Assembly (NCBI GenBank): GCA_029224185.1
Contig: CM055192.1
Coordinates: forward strand, 496,001-560,000
From: Karalla daura
Taxonomy: Eukaryota; Chordata; Actinopteri; Chaetodontiformes; Leiognathidae
Direction of reading: 5' to 3'
DNA: 64,000 bases
The notes beneath the pieces were generated by a model, which saw only the letters and a program-made list of their open reading frames with translations, was not told where the DNA came from and did no database searches. Numbering within the stretch: position 1 is the first letter of the stretch; each line of letters begins with the position of its first letter. Both the position numbers and the translations under genes were made by a program. Of the stretch, positions 1-13,114 are shown piece after piece.

Positions 1-309
1 ACCAAGAAAACACACACTTTTTTATTTTATTTGATAACATCTTTGTTTGTTATGAACAGATTTAACAGCTCACAAAGCTGCCCAGCAACACAACGTAGAC
101 TTCGAGCAACACTATTCGATCAGTGTGGAGCTTTTGGCACACTGGAAGTAATAACATCAATGTCCTGTGGGAAAAAGGAAGAGCAAGTGGCAAGGCGGGG
201 CAAAAAGTCAGCTTTTGCCCTGTGCCACTACTCTGAGTGAAACACGAGGGTGCTGCTCAGCTCTTGACACAGTGGCAACTGACAGGAGCGTCGCTTGGCC
301 AATATACAT

Positions 310-466
310 CAGGGGTGGGCGGAGGAGCCACAAACTATACTCAAGTAAGGTATACTCTTACTTACTTACTTACACTCTTACTTTAGAATAATATGACTCA
401 AGTGAAAGGGAAAAGTAGTCGGCCATTTAATCACTTGAGTAAGTGTAAAAAATAGCAACTGTTTAG
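310..466 (+). mobile_element. hAT-type MITE fragment
   Basis: The segment starts with CAGGGGTGGG, typical of teleost non-autonomous hAT ends. It continues with the characteristic run of ACTCAAGTAAG / TACTTTAGAATAATATGACTCAAGTGAAA / AAAAGTAGTCGGCCA / ACTTGAGTAAG blocks, a very common fish repeat. The right end is not defined and no 8-bp target duplication could be assigned. The element has no coding capacity. Confidence 0.65.
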
Positions 467-1437
467 TAACTTCTATTCATTAACGTCAAATAATAAATAA
501 ATAAAAGAATTGAAAGAGAGAAGACATCTGATGCTGCGGTTCATTAAGAGTTTTCCTACAAACCAAGCCCCAATCCTGTCCTGATGTCACCCACTGGTTT
601 GTGAAGGGCCGTTTGTGAAGGGCCGGGAGTTGGACTCTCAGAGGGCTGCCATTCTTCACGCTGGAGCCAGCAGGAGAGGGCGGGGGTGGAGGGGAATGAG
701 TGACGGATATAACATGTCACCTCCGTCATCCTCAACACGCCCACTGATCCGCACTGGCCATCGGAGAATAACACGGCCACATGGAAGGAGCTAAGCGGTC
801 TATTCGTCCGATTAATGTGACGCCGCCTTCTCTCCTCCGTGGGGGCCCCTGTCAACCAAATGGGCCTGTCCATATTTATTCATCTCTCTAAAATGAATGC
901 TCTGGTAGAACTTTGTCTGAACTTGGTCTACATATCTTAGAAGTGACTATGAAGCACTGATAAGAGTGCCTGTGCCATCGCTGCGGATCTGAGGAGACAG
1001 ATGACACACAATTGGATTTGACTTGAATGGCTTAACCGTATGTGCTCACAGAAATGTGATCATTATTAGATACAAATGTTAGGACTAAGCAAGAAAAAGA
1101 TATAAGATAAAAAAAAGTTTGCCTAAATTTGCCCAGCCACATCCATTGCTGGTTTGAGTTTTTCCATTTTGAACGACTTTTAAAAGATTCTCACTCTGTC
1201 TTTACAGGGTATTGTGTTTAAATTGATTCAGAGATCGAGAGGGAAAAAAGTGAGTCCATTTTGGAATAAGGCTGTAACAAACTGTGGGGGGGGGGGACTT
1301 TGTGGATGTACCTCCAGCAGGCTAACAAGCCATAACGTAAAGCTCAAATGATCTCAGAGTGGTTTCACCAAGGATGCCAGGAAATGCATGCAAAAAAATA
1401 AGTTCAGAACCATAAAGAAGTGCTATGATTGAGATTG

Positions 1438-1440
<3 letters not shown>
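467..1440. other. Intronic DNA, no gene seen
   Basis: There is no supported coding exon. A short direct duplication, GTTTGTGAAGGGCC, occurs twice in tandem near 597-625. A G-run lies at about 1285-1295. The rest is unremarkable. Confidence 0.5.

Positions 1441-1508
<68 letters not shown>
1441..1508 (+). repeat. (GT)34 microsatellite
   Basis: Uninterrupted GT dinucleotides. It creates artefactual poly-Val/Cys and poly-Thr/His frames on both strands. Confidence 0.98.
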
Positions 1509-1512
<4 letters not shown>

Positions 1513-2535
1513 GCCTGTGCCCAAAGCAATCCACACCAACAAGAACTAAGGAACAAAGGCCCAGAGGCACAGGTTGTGCTGGAGATCTAATCCAGGCAGA
1601 CTGCAGGGAGAGAGCGGCTTTCCAGAGCTGAGCGTTTCTGCTCCTACCGGGTGGCCACACCCAACCAGGTGCAGGCCATCAATCCTACCGAGCCTGGAGA
1701 GACCCCTCCCTCCATCACAGTACGAACATCCTACGTATGTTTCCCTTACAGATCAGATCCTGACTCAAGTGGAGCAAGCACTTTGCCCTGCCCATGTATG
1801 CCAATGAAAAGTAAGGGAACGCCCGGGATTAACATTCACATTCTTTATTTAGCTGTTCAGGCACTTAAAAGACTCATCTAATCTCTCACCGTAATTAACT
1901 GTGATAACATGGCACATTCTACTGCACTACTGTTGTTTTTGTAAGTAGGTTTATTTACATCATCGGTGGGTGCTGAGGACCACACTGACAGGAGCAGATC
2001 AGATGTTTCACATATCATCTGACCACGGGGTCTAACCCCAACCCCAGGACAATCTGCTTGCTCCAGATTAGTTACCCTCTTGATGTGCGGGGCTGATTTT
2101 ATGCCTACCCCTCCCCACCCCGATTTTGCCTCCATCAGCGCCACGGCCATCTGTGCAGCCTGCATCCCGAGAGCAGGCTGCCCCGGTCTCACTTACAGGG
2201 TGCCCGGCCAGCCCCATCACTCACAGGCGCGACGTGGGCCGCCGGTGCCTCAGATCCTCGTCTGCGTCGGGGTACCACCCTGCTATCAACAGCTGCAGAC
2301 CCCCTGACCCGACACACGCCTGCCGCCCCCTCGCCCCCAGCTCGGCTGCCCCACAGTCAACACCAGCATATGTTTTCCCTGGAGCATACAGCGACACACA
2401 CAAGAGCTCTGTTCCAGGGCACACGTGCCTTACGAGTCCTCCCCTGCACAGACACACACACTTATATTGACGTATGACATACAAACACACACAGGGACAA
2501 GGATAAATGTCTGTAGGCAGCATCCCCCCACCGCC
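1509..2535. other. Intronic DNA, no gene seen
   Basis: Several overlapping frames of 75-115 codons occur on both strands, especially at 2080-2570. They have no recognisable domain, overlap each other antisense and are rich in low-complexity Pro/His. I treat them as chance frames in a C-rich stretch. Confidence 0.5.
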
Positions 2536-2561
2536 CACACACACACACACACACACACACA
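2536..2561 (+). repeat. (CA)13 microsatellite
   Basis: A perfect CA run following a short C-rich tract. Confidence 0.95.
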
Positions 2562-4727
2562 GCAACAATACCCGAGATCAAAATGTCAAGCTGTAGTTTT
2601 GAGTCTATCAGTGTCTATCACTCCAATTAAATTGCAAAAGAAATAACATTTGCTTAGAGACTGAACATCAGGTATAGGCAACAGATACTGATTTTATTTG
2701 ATCACTTTGATATCGTCACAGCTATGATTTCCATCTCCAACGATGCAAGTGACTAAAAACAAACAACAGTATCTTACTGATACAATGACAGTTTGTATGC
2801 ATGTTATATAAATATAACGTGCGCTATATTTTAGATTTTGATGGCGGGGATGAAAAGTCAACAGAATTGCTTGTTTTGTCTGAAAACGGATCTTTTCAAA
2901 GCTAACCTTTCAAATGTGAAAACATTTACTTCCATTTGATTCTAAAAGAATTCAAAGAGACTTCAAACACTGGCACTCCGCCATAGATTTACATTGAAGT
3001 GAACACAGTGTGTGCTAGTGTTCTATGGTAACGCCAGTTATATGGAAGTCATTCATATTTACCATGATGACCACTTTCTTAAGTCTCTGTCTCATGTAAA
3101 CAAAACAATGGTCTGTCCGTACAATTAACAGCGCACATGTTAAAAAAAAAGAGTGAAATAATATTTCAATAGAGGGCTGTCCCCGAAAGGACAAACTAGA
3201 AGAGGATCAATCGATCCTCCCATGCTTTTCCAATTTTCATTGTGCTGCTCTCAGGTCAGCTCTGAAGACACAGATACAATCACAGCAAATTCACTTCAGT
3301 AACTCTTCTAATTCATTTAGCAAATTGAGTGAATGACTGAGAACATAGCTGTGCATTGTAAACATTTTATTCTGCAACAATAAAATAAATGTTACATTTT
3401 GGAGATAGACGCACCTGCCTCCCCCTGAAACTCCATTGTTTTCTATTCTGAAGCCTCACAACAGAGTGAAGAGCTGTAGCTTCGGCTCACGTTGCTTGAA
3501 TTGCATTTTTTTTTTCCCCAGACATGCCAGAAAAATGCTGCCAACATCCCCACTTCAACGGGGCGAGATCTCCGATTTAGCTTTGCCTCACTCTTCACGA
3601 TGCACTGTTGTCTCCTAATAGAGCGACGGAGAAGAATGGAGCTCTCCAGTGTGTGGTCTCTGTTGCTAATCCTCATGACAGTTTATTGACCATTATAGCC
3701 CAAGGCTGGGAAGGCTTCCAGCGGCAGCCAATACAGCCGGAGCCTGCGCCACTGTGGCCCTTTTGTGTGTTGACAAAGAAAGGCTGCATCTTTAACCTTT
3801 CACCTCTAAAACCCCTGCAACCTCCAGCACAATCAGCTCCCCATCAAAATAACGCATCCTGCCCAGTGTCGTGTAGAAGACATGCTCTGTGCACTGAAAT
3901 GTGGAATCGCACTGTACCAGGCCTCTCACAGGCGTGCCGTGTGCTATGCTGCTATTGCTGCTATGTTGCTGTACATATGAAAGGTGACATGCAAATAAAA
4001 TCATAAAACTGTTTTCCACGGTCTCATGGGCATTGCTGAGCTCAGCCACACCAAATGTTATGCCATTTCTCTAATGCGTGTGTGTGCGTGTGTGTGTGTG
4101 TGTATCTACTGAGACCATAAAAACCTCTTACTGCATACAAAGACCTATTTTGAACTAATGCGTTTGTAATCTTAAAACAATGCTGTCATCCACAAGTGGG
4201 CCCACTTGACACTGCCATGTATATTTCAACACAGCAGAAGCCACATTCTTTACCAGAAAGTGCCATATGGCCGGACTTGTTGATGGGGGCCAAAAAGTAC
4301 CCCACCCCGTGTAATTCTCAACCTGCAGCCATTAGCACTGCCCAGGAATCTCTCCCCAGCATTTATGCAGCCCCTCTATCACTCCATCATACCCCCCCAC
4401 CCCCCCACTCTCTGGCCCAGATGGCTGGGGTTCCGCTTGGCCAGTGGAGGGCAACACTGGCCTGTTACATGAGAAGCCTGGCTTCTACCTGCCAGTCCTG
4501 CTCTTATCTCAGCGCCACAAAACACACAGTCTCTATCAGACCAGAGTGCAGGCCTGGCTGTCCATGCAGTACAGGGGAAAATTTATGCTCAGTGGCAGAG
4601 TGCGGCTTTTGGCCACGGCATCACCAAAACCCTCTCATTCAGCCTCTGATACCCCCACTGAGCCTCCTTGTTACCATGAATAAGCCCATTAACAGGATTT
4701 CTGAATACTCCTTAAGAAAGAAAGAGA
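2562..4727. other. Intronic DNA, no gene seen
   Basis: AT-rich non-coding DNA without a recognised exon. A short imperfect TG repeat lies at about 4075-4103. A small palindrome, GGATCAATCGATCC, lies near 3205-3218. No transposon family was recognised. Confidence 0.45.
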
Positions 4728-4784
4728 GGGAGGGAGGGAGGGAGGGAGGGAGGGAGGGAGGGAGGGAGGGAGGGAGAGAGAGAC
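4728..4784 (+). repeat. (GGGA)n tetranucleotide repeat
   Basis: About 12 copies of GGGA followed by a short GA tail. It is purine-only on the plus strand, so it could form triplex or G-rich structure. Confidence 0.95.
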
Positions 4785-7700
4785 ATCACTCTGGACCCTT
4801 CAATGCACTCCTTCTCAACATTAATAGCGACAGGGGAATCCATTCTTTGATTTGGTTCCAAATGGTATAATGCAACAATTTATCGGTTTGCTGTTTGAAA
4901 TGGTCAGTTCACGCAGATTCTACATCTTCACTGGCCTCCGCACATGTTGTATTTAAGTGGGGTGTAGGGGACTTCACAGAATATAAGAGTATAAAACCTT
5001 AAGAAAATGAAGGGGCTCACCTGGTCCCAGACCGCTGAATCTCCACCCATTTCCAGCTTAGGCAGAGAATCAACTGTGCTGGCCCTGTGACCACTCTCCA
5101 AAGCAAGAACAAAAGAAAAAACACCAAGAGCTCTGGAGACCTTATGGCTTTTAAACTACACGGCAAGGCAGTTGCGCAATACAGAGTGGCATTAAGATGT
5201 AACATTTTTTTTAAATCAATGGGAGCAATGCACAGCTGCTACTGACAACTTCAGTTGCCCTATGATAGAGTAGAATAGAACTGAATATGCCTTTATCTTC
5301 CTTCGATGGAGAAATGTGCCTCTACAATTTCTGTAAACAGCCATATTTTAAATTGCACAGGCTTTTATACTCATCTTAACACCTTTATTAACTTACATTT
5401 ACTCATTGCGGACACTCCTATACAATGCTTGAACCTTCTGCAAAATTCATGATTCATTTTTGTACGCATACAATTTTGCCATTTCCGACAAGTGATTTCG
5501 GTAATGACTCTGCGGCCACATGATGGAGGCTTTGGGCGCGTGTGTGCAAGCGCATCTTGTTAAACATTACAGGGTGATATGCAGTGAGCACAGCACAGAT
5601 GCAGGCTGTGTGACGTCAGATGTTCGCTGAGTCAATCAGTCAATCAATCAGTGCTCCCAACTGTAAGATGGATGAGGGGAAGCAGCAGCAGCGATGGATC
5701 ATTGTTTTAGCCTGCAGCGGGACAGAATGAATCGTGCGCTTGCTGAGAGGTCAGAGCAGGGCGAGCTGCTTTACCCTTTAGGCACTACTTGATCCACCCC
5801 ACCCCCCCCGTCCCTCCTCCCCACTCAGCCAGGCGCCCTCAGCGGAGACAGCCAAGCATGACAGTGCGGAGTCTCAGTTTGCTTCGGTCAGCCTTAGAGG
5901 AGCAGATTGGGGAAGGAGAGGGGAACTGCTGCCAACAATTGCCTGACCACCTGGCCTCTGGAGATCTCCCGCCACTGGAGCACTGAGTCTGGGTCCTGAA
6001 CGCCAAAGCCATCATAAGGCATTCTCACAACCAGCAGAAATGTTTACTGTTTAATGTTTATTTGGACTCTTAGCAGAGGCCTTCTCCTGAGCGACTTGCA
6101 AGCAAACTCTGATCCGCCTGAAACGTACGTCTTAGTTAGTTCTCTCACAATTTCTGGGAACTTTTTAAACTCTTACTATAGGTCCATATATGCTCTAAAA
6201 AGAGTCTACACACATACCCGGCAGTGCTTATACTTGCTTAGAGCATAAAAATCCCCATACGTACTTTAAGTTGGCGTGGTAGTTCAGTATCTTGACCACT
6301 GGGAGGCAGCACTGAGTTCAGAGTTCACTTCTGGTCTAAGGTCGGTTTTGCTCCTCAAGAAACATGGTGACGGTCTATATAAAGGACAAATGGCATTCTG
6401 ACGTATGACATTTACATCTCAGGAAAAGGCAAATCCGCACAGCCTCTTTGCACATATCCACGATCCATCTTTCTGTCCTCGCATCTTGCTCCTGTTCTTG
6501 TTCTTCTTCTTCGTTTCTTCTTTCGACCGGCATGCGAGCTACAGCGCCCCAAAGCTTTCTTGTGGTATAACTCCAACTTAATGCATCTCGACGCATTTGC
6601 AAGCTCAGCGAGAGCGGCCGAAAGGACGCGTGGAACCCATGCAAGTCGGCGGACGAAGCTGGACGAAGATAAAAAAGATAAAAATGCACTTATACATCAA
6701 CATGCTTAGAGCGCAAGTGACGCAAGTGTGTGCTTAGTTGATGAGCACATAACATGGCTACTTCCCCATCTAATAGCTAAGAACAGACATGGAGCAACTT
6801 GGAGAAGTGAAACAACACTCAAGCGCCGTTGCTGTTGAATTTTTACGGGCCAGAGGGTGCAACCAGAACATTGGGATTTTCACCACTGTTTTTACTCAAC
6901 CCTGTTCCATAAATAACTAAAGATAATAGCACAAGATAGTGGAAAAAAGATCAAAGACCTCCACAACCAAAGCAGAACTGCTGTGCAGCACTCGCTCTTG
7001 TGTGACTTAATTGGGTGGAGCGGTCACAATGTCGCTTTTGAGGTCCTGCGGGTGTTGTAAATACAAACCAGAATCGGGCCCTCACCAGTTGTATAGGTCC
7101 TAAGACTGAGAGTCTTGGCGTCTATCGGTGAGAGTGCCCTGCTCCCTCACACCTGGCCCGACAGCCACGCAGCACACACTGCGGGGCCACAGCTCCTGAT
7201 TAGCCCTCAGTGCCCTTCCGCTGATATCACATATGACAGACTGTGAAGGAACTCGAGCGTTGGCTTCACAGCCTGCTCTGGAGTCATCCCTTTGACCTCT
7301 ACACCTGACCCTTGACCCCCGTGTGTAACACAACGCAGCACAATGTCGACTCTTTCCTCCCTGCTGCTTCCAGGCCGACAAAGCCGAGCAGCGCCACTCA
7401 AGTTCACAGAGCACGCTCTGAGGTGACGAGCTGGCACCCCGGCCCGCAGAGACTTTACACTGTGTGACCAGCTGGGGAAGAGAGCAGGAGGATTTCCCAG
7501 TTTGGCTTTTAGACATAACGATGCTCTGCATTACCTCACATGTTGAAAGTTATACAAGAATTTGAGATTTTTTTTTTTTTTAAATAGCATTCTGGACAGA
7601 GCCAGGCATCCTTGCATAACCTCATCTCTGGTCTTGATGCCATGTCATGACCCGACTCCACCTCCGCCCCACACATGATCCCAGTACTAATATTTTCATC

Positions 7701-9214
7701 TTTCAGCATAAGCAAGTGTGGACACATTTCCCACAATGCTCCAGTGCCCCTGTACTGATTCCATCAACACCACGTTGGTCAAACTGCACCCTTTCAGTTT
7801 AGAATAATGGGAGGGAATCCAAAATACTTCAGACACTAGGCAGATGCAAAATAACCATTTCTTAGGCAACACAAACGTGTCACAAAATAACAAATAATCG
7901 GCCATGAGCCAAAATATAATCTAGATAGGGTGGAAATCAATATTGAGAAAATGCCCTCTCATTTTTTACCAACATGTTCAACATTTCTGAAGATATAATC
8001 AATTACTGCTGAACGTGAGTTGATGCGATTCCCCTCTTGGAGGTCCCGATCCCCCTCCTTCTTTTCCATGTCACAGCGGCCACTATGTGGCCCTCGGGAT
8101 TAAAACAACGGCCCGAGGAGCGCCTTCTACAGCCTCGGAGATTCTCCACCGCGCGGCCATCGCTGCTCCGTTACGTTTGACTAATGAATGTATGTCTTCA
8201 TCCGCGCTAATCCTGGCGGGCGTCCGGGCTGAGGGTCACGCTGTGGTCAGAGGGGCGGGGGCTGTGTCACCACCGCTTGACACGCTCAAAGGAGCAACTT
8301 CCCTTTCATCATACCAGGGGTCAGAGTTTTACTGCCTCACAGAGCCAGCCAGCGCACTGCACTGTGCAAACTCAGGCTGGAGCGGCCATCTGATAATAAT
8401 CATCTTACAGGACCAACACCAAAAACGATGCCTAGGGGGACGTGTCCGGCCACTCACCTTGATCCCACTTCCTGTTTATCTCAGCCAGACGGACAGGATC
8501 GCAGGCAATGATGCACCGACGGACGTCTTTCGTACCATCAGATAGTATCAGTCATTCTGGGATCCCAGGCGCTAATCTATCTGCGGTTGAGCAACAGCGT
8601 AGCTTGCGCTGGATAAATACAGTGGGGATCGTTTTTAGATGTAAATGCACTCCTGTCTTCTGAACGTTCATTTTCAGAAAAGGGCACCGATTTTCTTATA
8701 CAGTCAAAACCATAAAATAAAAGCTGTTCCAGATTTGACCAGGCAGTTTTAACACAAGAACATCTCGCTTCGTGCCAAGACACCTTCACTATATCGGAAG
8801 TCTTTCCTGAGATTACTAGAAAGTTTGTTAGAATTCAATTTTGCTCAATTACTGCGTTTGATAACACTGAAACTGTTTTTTTTTTCCTCCAGTCTATTCG
8901 GACAAAGCAAGAGACAAAAAGGTAACACCTGGGGCTTTGGCCACATTTGACTGTCAAATGTCAAATGTAATTGTTTGAGGCAGTCCTCACTGCTGTTCAT
9001 AGCTGAAAATGAAGTTCTGAGGCCAACGGGGAATGTCTGTCTTTGTCCGTGTGTTGAGGTAATGAGAACGGCAAACTGTTTGGCAGATTCCTGTTAAAAG
9101 AGTCAATGCGCGCAGCTCTGTGTGTCTTCCCTGTTGACTGTGAAATGACTCTGGGAACAGGCAATCATCTCTAATGGTTTCCAATCGTCCCAGCCTCGGC
9201 AGGGTCTCAGCATC
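4785..9214. other. Intronic DNA with GC-richer blocks
   Basis: No exon is supported. GC-richer, low-repeat blocks lie at 5500-6000, 7080-7480 and 8030-8560. The first contains a full CRE-like TGACGTCAG at about 5611 and an AP-1-like TGAGTCA at about 5628. Frames in these blocks (for example 7100-7531 minus and 8087-8545 plus) show no domain or composition typical of a protein. Confidence 0.45.
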
Positions 9215-9266
9215 CACACACACGCAGGCACGCACGCACACACATGCACGCAAGCACACACGCACA
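9215..9266 (+). repeat. Imperfect CA/CG-rich microsatellite
   Basis: Alternating CACA, CACG and GCACG units. It is a degenerate dinucleotide tract. Confidence 0.85.
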
Positions 9267-12200
9267 GGTATACTGCGTTGATTCCTGCTCAAACTCTAAC
9301 CTCTACATGGGCGGCACTAATGGCTGAGGTCGCTCATAGGAGGGATCTGGGAGAAAGAGCTCAGCTGCTCTTTTATAACCCCCACAACAACTGCATCCTC
9401 CAGCACGGCGGTTTCACAGTAAAGCCATGCCTGCTCTACATACCAAGTTCAGTGTTTTACAGCTGCCTGTAAACTCATCCTCCACCCAAATTCAAACTCA
9501 AATTGAAGACATTTTATGGCCTCTGGCTTTGCTACGTGTTGAATATCACAGAGGCCTGACAAAAGCGTGGCTCACAGATGCCACCGTCACTGTACCAACT
9601 GTCCCCCGACCCTTAATGTAATCGACTCTCCTGCAAAATATGCTTTATGACCGTGTGGCGCTCCCGGCCCTCTGCTCCCCTGCAGCTCATTAGCAGCTGT
9701 CTGAACCTCGGGTTGAGCCGGGATCTAGCCAGCAAACATCTCCGGGAGAAGCCATCCCCGGCCTGTAGCTCATGGATCAAGTGGAGGCTGTAAATACTTG
9801 CCTGGGTTACGCCGAGGTCAGCACAGAGCGGGCCATTAATGCTTCAAGAGCAACATCCCACTGACCCTGGTCACCGTTCCCATAGCACTCAGCACCACCT
9901 CCCCCATGTGTCCATCCGCATGCACACAACAACAAATTCACAGGCACAGCCCCAGGCCCTCTGCTGCCAGCTCAGAGCCAGGATGTGCTGCGAGAGAGGA
10001 CAATCATGTTTGTGAGCCCAAAACAGCACATTAACATCATCGAGTGCACCAACAAAGAGAAAAAAATCTGACCTCATTCAAGTTGTCAATCCATTTGATG
10101 AATTTGAGAGAAAAAGCTTGCACAAATCAACAAACGGCCCCAAATGCTAAAAGAAAAAAGTATTTTGAGAGTTTCTTGTGGCCTCAGTTTGAAAATATAA
10201 CAGAGAAATGGGTGATCTCCTGCCATTGATCATCATTAAAATCACTGATTTGTATCAAAAGGAAACAAAAAAGAACAGAAACTTTGGGGGTTTTGAACTC
10301 TTAAAGAAATTGCATTTTTTTCTGCTTATTATATCATTTGAGTGGTCCGGCTCTGGTTATAACTTTCAGTGTAGAATGAATAGATTTTTGTTCTCGAAGA
10401 AAAGTGACGCACTGAAATTGATTCTTACACCTTACATTTGCACATACAATCGTACAGAAAAAGGTCCGACTGTTTCGCCGGAACTAAATGTAAAGCAGCG
10501 GACGAATGAGCTTGGAGGTGCTCTGTATGTTAATGGGACTTGAGTGGCGCTGCAGCGCTACAGAGGTGATAAGACGAGAAGCGATCGAGATGAGGGCAGA
10601 CGGTGAGGCCAACCTGCTGCGGCGTGGCGCCGCCGTCGCATCGACACATGGCCCTTTAAGGTGAGAACACGGGAGCAAGTTGCCTGGAAACAGCAGCATC
10701 GGGATGAAGGACATCAGGCCCCCACACCGCTAACATACAAGAGGATGCAAGTATACCCGCAGAAACACGGGCCTCAGTCCTGACAAAGCCCCAAGCCGTT
10801 CAATCACACCCTTGTTTAGACATTTTACCCCCCCGTCATCCAGCTCAAGGTCCCCTCTCTAGTGCCATATTTTAAGAATTTATTTACCTGCAAGCAAACG
10901 CGCGCATACCTATTTGCCAAATTGAAGACATCAAAAGCCAGATGAGGATGTACTGATTTGTCAGGCCCCAAAGGGATATTTCACCCAAATCCAACTACCC
11001 AGGCAGCACACGTCAATGCAATGAAAAAAAGCACATCCATCAGGTCCATGGAACAGTTGTATTTGTAGACGCAAACAAGCTATTTGCTTACACAGACTGC
11101 GGTCTAAAGACATTCTAGGAAATTCATTCTTTGCAAATAAAACCGAAAGGCACACGTATTGTTTTCACGATTTATCAAGGTCTTAATGAAAGCGCATAAA
11201 GGGTGATTAAAACATTACATGAGATAATTAAATGGAAAGCGAATACATGCCATAAGACTACGTGACACATTTTAAATTGATGTAACAAAATGCATACATT
11301 TACAAGGAAAGTCAGTTCACACAAAATGACTTCTAATCTTTCAGTGTGTTAATATCTTTAAATTATTTTTACGTTTTTTTATAGCCAATGTTTCATTACA
11401 AATTGTAATGTGTACATTTGGGAATGTGTCAGCAATTGGGTAAGCAATTGGGTGCATTTCTGTTTTATTTTATTTTATTAAAATGAAAATGGAAGCCTGA
11501 TCAAAGCCAATCCTCTTTAAGAAAAAAATCAAAGCATTTTCCTATACTACAAATTAGGTATTAGGCCGGGTTTTGAGAAACGCATTCAAGTTTCCACTTT
11601 ACAGCACACACAGGCCCTCAGTCTGAGAACAAACTTTAAAGTCAAGCCTTCATTCATCAGAATGTAGCCTTTAAATTCTACAACCATCTGCCGTGTCGCG
11701 TGCCGCGAGATAGTTCACTCCGTTTGAAATGCTAATCAGCCTGGGTGAAGAATTCCCGAAAATCTGGTGATATCATCTAGGAATGGGCCCTGGGGTTTCT
11801 CTCATTTCTGGGCATTTCAAACAGATGAGATCATCTCTTTAATTCATTTATTTGGTTTCAAAGAACCTTTGTAACAGGACAGCACGTGAATGACAGCTGT
11901 CCCTGGCTTCAGGAGGGCACTAATCCATATGCATTGGTAGTCCAAATTCACAGAGGGAGACAACACTGATTTTCTGACTTGCGCAGGATTTACCTAAGTT
12001 TGAATTCTTACCATGTAAAATTCTTGAGAATGTTATGAGAACACTTAAATTACAGGGCCAAATCAGTTTGGCACGTTCACAAGAGAAATGATGCTACTTG
12101 TTTTATGTCATAGTTCAAACCAGAAAGAGTGATCATAATTCACTGCTCATTTTACTGATAAAATTACAATGACTAAAAAGACAGGTGAATTGCATAAGAA

Positions 12201-12619
12201 AAAAAAACGTATTCTCTTTGAATCATTCGATCATTTGAATCTTGAAGAAACAAAACCAATCATTTAAGTTTACAACCACACAAAACAAGGGACTAGCAGA
12301 TGTTCCTTTCAGCTCTGAAAACACTGACCACTATATTACACCGAAAGTGAGCAAGGCTTTGTTCTCATTTCAGGTTTAAAACAACCTGAAAAACCACCTT
12401 TCCCTCTTGTTCTTGTAGAACAAAAAGGGAAAACCTTAACTAACAAAATAACAATCAAAATGGAAACAAGAGAATTTTCTATAAAAAATGAATTTCAGTT
12501 TTGGCTTTGCCATGGTTTCCAATGACAAAACAAAATTGGTGTGTGAATCAAGGAAAAAGATAAATTAATAAATGTGAGAACAATGACTTCCAGTTCCAAC
12601 AACTGAAAATTTCTATATT

Positions 12620-12622
<3 letters not shown>
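9267..12622. other. Intronic DNA, no gene seen
   Basis: The left third is moderately GC-rich and contains no recognised exon. From about 10860 to 12600 the sequence is AT-rich and low in repeats, with frequent ATTTA/TTAAT motifs. This composition is common in conserved non-coding DNA around developmental regulators, but conservation cannot be tested here. Confidence 0.45.

Positions 12623-12685
<63 letters not shown>
12623..12685 (+). repeat. (GT)31 microsatellite
   Basis: A perfect GT run. Confidence 0.98.
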
Positions 12686-12688
<3 letters not shown>

Positions 12689-13080
12689 ACACAGATCTGC
12701 TCAAACAAGAGGAAGCCAAGTCAAACAGAAGAGAAGGGGACATGATGGATCACATCTGCCTGCCTGGCCTCCACCCCCGACACCCTGTGCTTCCACCTAG
12801 CCCCACAAGCAGCTCCTCCTCCTCCTCCTCTACTGTACTCCTCCGGCCTTGTCATTCAGGCGTCACCGCAGGGGGGGTAGAGGCGGGGGTTGGTATCATG
12901 TCCCTGCCCCACTCACTGCAGTCCCCTTCATGCCGTCCTGAGGGAAGCAAAGGACCCCCCCCCGAGGCCCCGAGCACCCGAGCCAGAGCAGGAGCAGGAC
13001 CTGACAAAGCACTTTCTTTATCTGGCTGATCGTGCCAGTCTGAAAACCCCCGCAGCCCAAACATTTCATCCACCACCCAC

Positions 13081-13112
<32 letters not shown>
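13081..13112 (+). repeat. (CCAG)8 tetranucleotide repeat
   Basis: Eight tandem CCAG units. Forward frames read through it as Pro-Ala-Ser-Gln repeats, an artefact. Confidence 0.95.

Positions 13113-13114
<2 letters not shown>

Noticed and set aside
1955..1980. miR-181-like ending CATCGGTGGGT
   Set aside because: Only the last few bases resemble the mature miRNA. The conserved seed AACATTCA is absent and there is no hairpin.
4196..4870. 224-codon plus-strand frame, one of the longest in the window
   Set aside because: No recognisable domain, crosses the GGGA microsatellite, and has composition typical of translated non-coding DNA.
8087..8545. 152-codon plus-strand frame in a GC-rich block
   Set aside because: No domain or splice context. 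GC-rich DNA is poor in stop codons, so long chance frames are expected.
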